Assembly: GCA_009885945.1 (NCBI GenBank)
Contig: VFJR01000050.1
Span: 1 to 32,954 of the forward strand
DNA: 32,954 nt
Source: Anaerolineaceae bacterium
Lineage (GTDB): Bacteria > Chloroflexota > Anaerolineae > Anaerolineales > Villigracilaceae
Reading direction: 5' to 3'
The notes beneath the pieces are model-generated. The model was not told where the DNA came from, made no database searches, and saw only the letters and a list, made by a program, of their open reading frames with translations. Of the stretch, positions 28,305 to 32,954 are shown one piece after another (the stretch's first letter is position 1; every line of letters starts with the position of its first letter). The position numbers were made by a program, and so were the translations under genes.

Positions 28305-30386
28305 TTATTTTTTCTTTTCATCGTCCATGCCAGCGTACCAGACATGAATATTTTGCTTAGAAACTTGAATGTTTTGCGGCACATCCATTTTATTGCGCGG
28401 CTTTGTAGGGATATTGAGTGTCGCAGGTACATCCTGCGGCGCCACATAAAACTCCATGCTCTCACCCGATTGTTGTTGGGCTGGCAAACCTGAGAAATAA
28501 GATTCCACCTCAGAATCATTTTGAGTGAGATATAAATTAGATTCGCTTTGATTCAACAAGCGCGGAGATGTATCTGTTGCTGCCACCAATTGAGACGCAT
28601 CTTCCTGCGCATAATATCCGCGTTTATATGGGTAATAATAGTTATATCCGCCATAATAGGAATCACCGCGTGGAATTTTGTTAAGCACAACTCCAAGCGC
28701 ACGCGCATTGACGCGCTTTAATTGGTCAAGCATAGCAAATGCAGAGTCTGCGTGTGTATGCCCAGGTTTTATGACCAAGACCACTCCATCCATTTTGGTA
28801 GAAAGCACCTGAAAATCCGCCACAAGCGAAGGAGGGCTGTCTACAATCACAATGTCTACTTCGCGTGTTGCCTCAGCGAGGATCTGATCCATTTTGGCAG
28901 AAGCCAGCAGTTCGGTCGGGTTTGGAGGCGGGCTTCCGCTGGTTAATACGAACAAATTCTCCATTCCATCCACGTTACGAATCACAGAACGCAGAGTCAT
29001 ATTGCCGCGAAAGAGGGTACTTAATCCAACGCGATTGGACACTCCAAAGATCGTGTGGATGCGCGGGCGTCTCATATCTGCATCAATTAGCAAAACACGC
29101 TTGCCGCTTTGAGCAATGATTGCCGCCAGATTACTCGCAATCGTAGTTTTGCCCTCGCCCGGACCAGAACTTGTAACAAGGATTTTGTTTAATGCCTTGT
29201 CCACATTTGTATATTCAAGGTTGGTACGCAATGAGCGAAACGCCTCTGAGACTGGCGAGCGCGGGAATTTCATAACATGCAGATCATGCAACTGAGCACT
29301 TTCAGGATTAATATTCATATCGCCAATGTAACCAACAATGGGCAAATCAAGCACGTTCTCAACATCTTCAGGAGTGCGAATCGTATCATCTATATATTCA
29401 ATCAAAAATACTACACCGCCTACCATTAACAAACCCAACACAGCGCCAAAGACTGTATTGCGAATCGGCGTGGGTCGCACAGGGTTGGTAGGCACAATCG
29501 CGGATTCAATTTGCACAACATTGGGAGTATTTTGCAGGCGCGCTAAACGAATCGTCTCGAGATTATCCAATAAATTAATATAAATTTGTTGATAAAGCTG
29601 AAGTGTAGTTTGCAATTGAGCGAGCACGGTAGTCTGATCACCCGAAGTAACTGGTTTTCCTAGCACCACCAAGTCGGTATAGACTTGTTGATAAAGAAGT
29701 AGTACAGGCTGAATTTGATCAAGCCGCGCCTGTCTTTCTGTCAGCAATGTCTGTCGTTCTACTGTCGTTGGGGGTGTTAACTGGGTAATTTCATTTTGCA
29801 GCTGAGTTACTTCAGCTTGCAGAGTAGCAATTTGTCCTTCTACTTGCATTTGTTGCTGCACCACAGTTTCAGCAGACAAATTCTCGATCTGTGCCTGCAT
29901 CTGTGCAATTTGTGCCTGAATTTGTGAAATTTGTGCTTCAATACTTTGTTCAGTAGAAGCATAACGCCCCGATTGAATCAATACATTCTGTTCAATCAAA
30001 ACCTGTACCAGCGTATTTGCTATAGCCGAGGCACGTTCAGAAACTTCATCTTCAATCGTCAGTTGAATCGCTTGCGTATCGCCTATCTGCCGAATAGCTA
30101 TTTGCTTGGCGCTGACGCCAAAACCCAGTTTTGCAGTGGCGCCTTCCAAGACGGGGCGAGTGGTAACAAGTTGAATATATGTTTGGACTAACTGCTGATC
30201 ACTTAAATAAGTATAGTCAGTGGTCTTTTCCTGCGGAGCACGCATGACCAACACCCTGGTAGATGCCTGATAGATGGGGGTTTGAAACATACTCACAACA
30301 ACCCCGCCCACTGCGCCCAGCACAAATCCAATGGCTAACAGCCAAGCCCAACGTCGAATTAGTGATAAGTAATCTTTAATTTCCAT
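28305..30386 (-). CDS. Wzz chain-length regulator fused to BY-kinase
   Basis: This 693-residue protein has an N-terminal Wzz domain with membrane segments at about 14-36 and 315-337. Between them is an outer region with a Gln-rich coiled coil (about 140-205: repeated QIQAQIAQMQAQI). The cytoplasmic kinase has Walker A SGPGEGKTT (about 402-410), Walker A' LLIDADMRRP (about 433-442) and Walker B VDIVIVDSPPS (about 505-515). A tyrosine cluster (about 578-595: YYGGYNYYYPYKRGYY) is the autophosphorylation site, but a further tail of about 100 residues follows, which is longer than usual. The protein controls polysaccharide export and chain length. AGAGGCAGG precedes the start. The phosphatase gene follows. 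Confidence 0.94.
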   Translation of the reverse strand: MEIKDYLSLIRRWAWLLAIGFVLGAVGGVVVSMFQTPIYQASTRVLVMRAPQEKTTDYTYLSDQQLVQTYIQLVTTRPVLEGATAKLGFGVSAKQIAIRQIGDTQAIQLTIEDEVSERASAIANTLVQVLIEQNVLIQSGRYASTEQSIEAQISQIQAQIAQMQAQIENLSAETVVQQQMQVEGQIATLQAEVTQLQNEITQLTPPTTVERQTLLTERQARLDQIQPVLLLYQQVYTDLVVLGKPVTSGDQTTVLAQLQTTLQLYQQIYINLLDNLETIRLARLQNTPNVVQIESAIVPTNPVRPTPIRNTVFGAVLGLLMVGGVVFLIEYIDDTIRTPEDVENVLDLPIVGYIGDMNINPESAQLHDLHVMKFPRSPVSEAFRSLRTNLEYTNVDKALNKILVTSSGPGEGKTTIASNLAAIIAQSGKRVLLIDADMRRPRIHTIFGVSNRVGLSTLFRGNMTLRSVIRNVDGMENLFVLTSGSPPPNPTELLASAKMDQILAEATREVDIVIVDSPPSLVADFQVLSTKMDGVVLVIKPGHTHADSAFAMLDQLKRVNARALGVVLNKIPRGDSYYGGYNYYYPYKRGYYAQEDASQLVAATDTSPRLLNQSESNLYLTQNDSEVESYFSGLPAQQQSGESMEFYVAPQDVPATLNIPTKPRNKMDVPQNIQVSKQNIHVWYAGMDDEKKK

Positions 30387-30422
30387 GCCTGCCTCTTTTG
30401 TGTTGACAGGCGGGAGTGTATC

Positions 30423-31571
30423 TCACTTCAATTTGGCTATTTGATTTTGTATTGCAGTTACAACGATTTCAACATCCCCATCTTTCATCATTGGATAAAG
30501 CGGCAATGTAATCTCGCGCGCACCTATCGTTTCTGTTAGCGCAAGGTCTACTCGTAGAAATTCGGGCTGATCTTGATAATTCTTAAAGTGATGAATTGGC
30601 GGATAATGAATACTCGTTTGTATACCCTCTGCTTTCATTCCTTCCATAAAATCAAAACGATTCGTGCCAGCAGGAAGCAGAACAGGCATAATGTGATAGC
30701 AAGATGTTCCGCGCCCAGCCTGAAAAGGAACTTTGATCTCTGGCACAAGTTCACTTAACATTTCTCGATACAAATGCGTAAGTTTTTCACGCCGCTGATT
30801 AAAGCCGCCTACTTTCTTTAATTGCACCCGCCCAATTGCAGAACGGATCTCATCAATACGATAGTTATAACCAAGATCAACGACATCATATGTCCAGGCA
30901 TGTCCTTTGTGGCGGTCCCACGAAAGCGATGTCATGCCATGCGAGCGCAAAACCTTCAAGCGCCCGGCAAGGTCATCATCATTCGTTGCCAGCATCCCGC
31001 CTTCGCCAGTGGTCATATTTTTGTTAGAGAAAAAACTATAACAGCCGATATGTCCCCATGTGCCCAATTTTTTGCCATTTAACTCAGAGCCGATCGTATG
31101 CGCGGAATCCTCGATCACGATCAAGTTATGTTTTTTGGCAATTTCCATAATAGCTGGCATATCACAGGCATAGCCCGCGTAATGCACCACAATGATTGCA
31201 CGCGTTTTTTCAGAGATGCACTTTTCGATCGAAGTAGGAGAAATCGTCAGCCAATCTTCACTTTCGATATCGGCAAAAATAGGAACACCACCTACATAAC
31301 GCACAGCGTTGGCAGTAGCTACAAAAGTTAAAGATGGAACAATCACTTCATCGCCAGGATTAATGTTTGCCGCAATGCAAGCCAGATGCAGCGCCGCTGT
31401 TGCATTCGTCACCGCCAAAGTATGTTTTGCACCAATAAACTCAGCAAACTCCGCTTCAAAGCACTGTGTTTCCTCGCCCATACTCAGCCAGCGGCTGCGC
31501 ACCACACGCAAAACAGCTTCTTCTTCTTCCACGCCAAAATCAATATCAGCCAGTGAAACTTTCCATGCCAT
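30423..31571 (-). CDS. DegT/DnrJ/EryC1-type sugar aminotransferase
   Basis: This 382-residue PLP-dependent enzyme transfers an amino group to a keto-sugar nucleotide. The catalytic lysine is K184 in SFFSNKNMTTGEGGM, the PLP-ring aspartate is D155 in VIEDSAH, and TNATAALHLA (55-64) binds the phosphate. Conserved GYNYRIDEIRSAIG and HYPPIHH segments are present. AAAGGA precedes the ATG. It lies two bases downstream of the nucleotidyltransferase gene and in the same operon as a 4,6-dehydratase, which would supply the 4-keto substrate. The exact sugar (for example a 4-amino-4,6-dideoxy hexose) is not determined by sequence. Confidence 0.93.
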   Translation of the reverse strand: MAWKVSLADIDFGVEEEEAVLRVVRSRWLSMGEETQCFEAEFAEFIGAKHTLAVTNATAALHLACIAANINPGDEVIVPSLTFVATANAVRYVGGVPIFADIESEDWLTISPTSIEKCISEKTRAIIVVHYAGYACDMPAIMEIAKKHNLIVIEDSAHTIGSELNGKKLGTWGHIGCYSFFSNKNMTTGEGGMLATNDDDLAGRLKVLRSHGMTSLSWDRHKGHAWTYDVVDLGYNYRIDEIRSAIGRVQLKKVGGFNQRREKLTHLYREMLSELVPEIKVPFQAGRGTSCYHIMPVLLPAGTNRFDFMEGMKAEGIQTSIHYPPIHHFKNYQDQPEFLRVDLALTETIGAREITLPLYPMMKDGDVEIVVTAIQNQIAKLK

Positions 31572-31573
31572 GT

Positions 31574-32284
31574 TTATTTTTCCTTTAAAAATTCGGAACG
31601 CATATTAACAAAATCCTGCGCGGCTTGTTCGTAATCATCGGGTCTGCCCAAATCCTTCCAGTAGCCATCAAAAGGTAGGTGCGCCACTTTTTCTTTTGCT
31701 TCTATTAATTTCAATACCAAATCAGGAAAATCAAGGTACTCATTTTTAGGAATATATTTCAACACTTCAGGTTCAAAAATATAAACACCCATACTCACTA
31801 CATAATCATAAGATGGCTTTTCAATATACCCCGTTAATTTAACCCCATCTTTCGATTGCAAAACGCCAAGATCGATCTTGACAGTCTTACGATACGCGGC
31901 AATGGTTGCAATCGCATGCTGCTCACGGTGAAATTTCAATAAATCCAAAAAATTCAAAGTCGTCAACACGTCCCCATTCATGATAAAAAAAGTATCATCC
32001 AACCCAGCCACCAAAGCCAAAGGACCCGCTGTGCCCAGCGGCTTCTCTTCATGGCTATAGGTAATATTCATCCCAAATTCTCTGCCGTCTAAAAAATATG
32101 TTTTCAAGAGCGCAGCAAGATGCCCAACTGTAATCACAATATCTGTTACGCCGCAATATTTCAACTGACGTAACAGCACTTCCAAAATCGGCATGTCATC
32201 AATCGGCATTAAAGGCTTGGGTAAAATTTTTGTATAAGGCGCCAGCCGCGAACCCTTACCGCCCGCAAGAATCACAGCCTTCAT
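31574..32284 (-). CDS. Sugar-1-phosphate nucleotidyltransferase
   Basis: This 236-residue protein forms NDP-sugars from NTP and sugar-1-phosphate. The nucleotide loop LAGGKGSRLAPYTKILPKPLMPI (6-28) is complete. The EEKPLGTAGPL stretch binds the base, MNGDVL (about 103-107) gives the metal-binding Asp, and a second acid near the end (YWKDLGRPDDY) completes the site. It is a short form without a C-terminal beta-helix. The family is close to GlcN/Man-1-P guanylyl- and Glc-1-P thymidylyltransferases, so the nucleotide is uncertain. GTGGAG lies seven bases before the start, and the gene is 12 bases after the dehydratase gene. Confidence 0.92.
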   Translation of the reverse strand: MKAVILAGGKGSRLAPYTKILPKPLMPIDDMPILEVLLRQLKYCGVTDIVITVGHLAALLKTYFLDGREFGMNITYSHEEKPLGTAGPLALVAGLDDTFFIMNGDVLTTLNFLDLLKFHREQHAIATIAAYRKTVKIDLGVLQSKDGVKLTGYIEKPSYDYVVSMGVYIFEPEVLKYIPKNEYLDFPDLVLKLIEAKEKVAHLPFDGYWKDLGRPDDYEQAAQDFVNMRSEFLKEK

Positions 32285-32296
32285 TTGAACGCTCCA

Positions 32297-32954
32297 CTAA
32301 AATTCATATTTACCAACACGATACAGATCCAGATGAGATGATATCCACTGGATTGTTCGCTCCAGCCCCTCGTTAAGAGAGATGCGCGGCGTCCAATTCA
32401 ACGAAGCGCGCGCGGCTGAGTTATCTGATATTAAACGCATCACTTCAGATTTATCTGGACGCAACCGCGCCGCGTCAATTTTAACTTCAAGTTGTTTGCC
32501 AGTAATTTGCATGATCCTCTCTGCAAGGTTACCGATACTTACTTCCACGCCTGTGCCTAGATTAAAAGTTTGACCCTCAACCCCAGCCGTTTCTGCCGCC
32601 TTGACGAAACCATCTACCGTATCATCCACATAAGTAAAATCACGCGTCGAATCTAAATTACCCAGCTTCAAAGAATCACTTACCAATGCCTGCGTAATAA
32701 TTGTGGGGATGATCGCGCGCGCCGATTGGTGTGGACCAAATGTATTAAATGGACGCACTGTCACCACAGGCAAGTTATAGGCGCAATAAAAACTCTCAGC
32801 CAATTTATCCGCGCCGATCTTGCTGGCAGAATACGGCGACTGCCCCTGAAGCGTATGCGCCTCATCAATCGGCGCATACTTTGCAGTTCCATACACTTCG
32901 CTGGTAGAAGTATGAATCATACGCGCCGTTTGATATTGCTGACACGCCAACAAC
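32297..32954 (-). CDS. NDP-sugar 4,6-dehydratase (SDR family), LegB-like, partial
   Basis: This is the C-terminal 218 codons of an extended short-chain dehydrogenase; the N-terminal NAD-binding GxxGxxG part lies beyond the right edge. The active site YSASK (Tyr and Lys) follows TSTSEVYGTAKYAPIDE. The block RPFNTFGPHQSARAIIPTII plus LGNLDSTRDFTYVDDT matches my memory of LegB-type NDP-GlcNAc 4,6-dehydratases from legionaminic acid pathways. With the nucleotidyltransferase and aminotransferase behind it, a complete route to a 4-amino-6-deoxy nucleotide sugar is suggested. No start codon is in the window. Confidence 0.88.
   Translation of the reverse strand, partial: LLACQQYQTARMIHTSTSEVYGTAKYAPIDEAHTLQGQSPYSASKIGADKLAESFYCAYNLPVVTVRPFNTFGPHQSARAIIPTIITQALVSDSLKLGNLDSTRDFTYVDDTVDGFVKAAETAGVEGQTFNLGTGVEVSIGNLAERIMQITGKQLEVKIDAARLRPDKSEVMRLISDNSAARASLNWTPRISLNEGLERTIQWISSHLDLYRVGKYEF

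Overview
The window looks like a chromosomal segment of an Anaerolineae-type Chloroflexota bacterium. This is an inference from gene content: an orphan MutL/GlmL-family ATPase inside a membrane-protein operon, Thr/Pro-rich surface stalks, a fused Wzz/BY-kinase, an Elp3-type tRNA enzyme, and many dispersed palindromic repeats. No tRNA, rRNA, CRISPR array, transposase or integrase was seen. Most genes lie on the minus strand.

Layout. Positions 1-4714 hold a HerA-NurA DNA-end-processing operon read leftward (NurA nuclease, a small HAS-barrel-like protein, HerA ATPase). It is followed by a VapBC-type toxin-antitoxin pair and then a second, N-terminally truncated copy of the HerA 3' part that runs off the left edge. 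Positions 4788-5246 hold a divergent GNAT acetyltransferase. Positions 5298-13460 form a tight eight-gene minus-strand operon of unknown function. It has four membrane proteins, a zinc-ribbon protein with about 13 Trp motifs (also membrane-anchored), a MutL-like ASKHA ATPase, and a hybrid-barrel protein. A GNAT/FemAB-like gene lies upstream. Divergent from it is a 764-residue protein with a degenerate PP2C-like domain, one membrane segment and a possible beta-propeller.

Positions 17036-21247 hold a methyltransferase carrying a heptanucleotide tandem repeat, an APS/PAPS reductase gene with a leaderless-type promoter, an Elp3-like tRNA modifier and an alpha/beta hydrolase. Positions 21521-25649 hold a GNAT gene, a Hanks-type Ser/Thr kinase fused to a histidine-kinase-like membrane sensor, a glyoxalase-fold gene and lipA. 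A second lipA 3' end lies beyond the glyoxalase gene. Positions 25827-27689 hold an NfeD membrane protease and a lipoprotein. Positions 27805-32954 are the downstream part of an exopolysaccharide/nucleotide-sugar operon: 4,6-dehydratase, nucleotidyltransferase, aminotransferase, Wzz-BY-kinase and tyrosine phosphatase.

Two points stand out. First, the arrangement 'intact gene - small cargo - second copy of that gene's 3' end' occurs twice, around VapBC at herA and around a VOC gene at lipA. In both copies nearly all differences are synonymous. Second, the eight-gene MutL-centred operon has no recognisable mutase partner and is a candidate undescribed envelope-associated system. Dispersed hairpin repeats fill many intergenic gaps and one has been captured in frame inside a gene.
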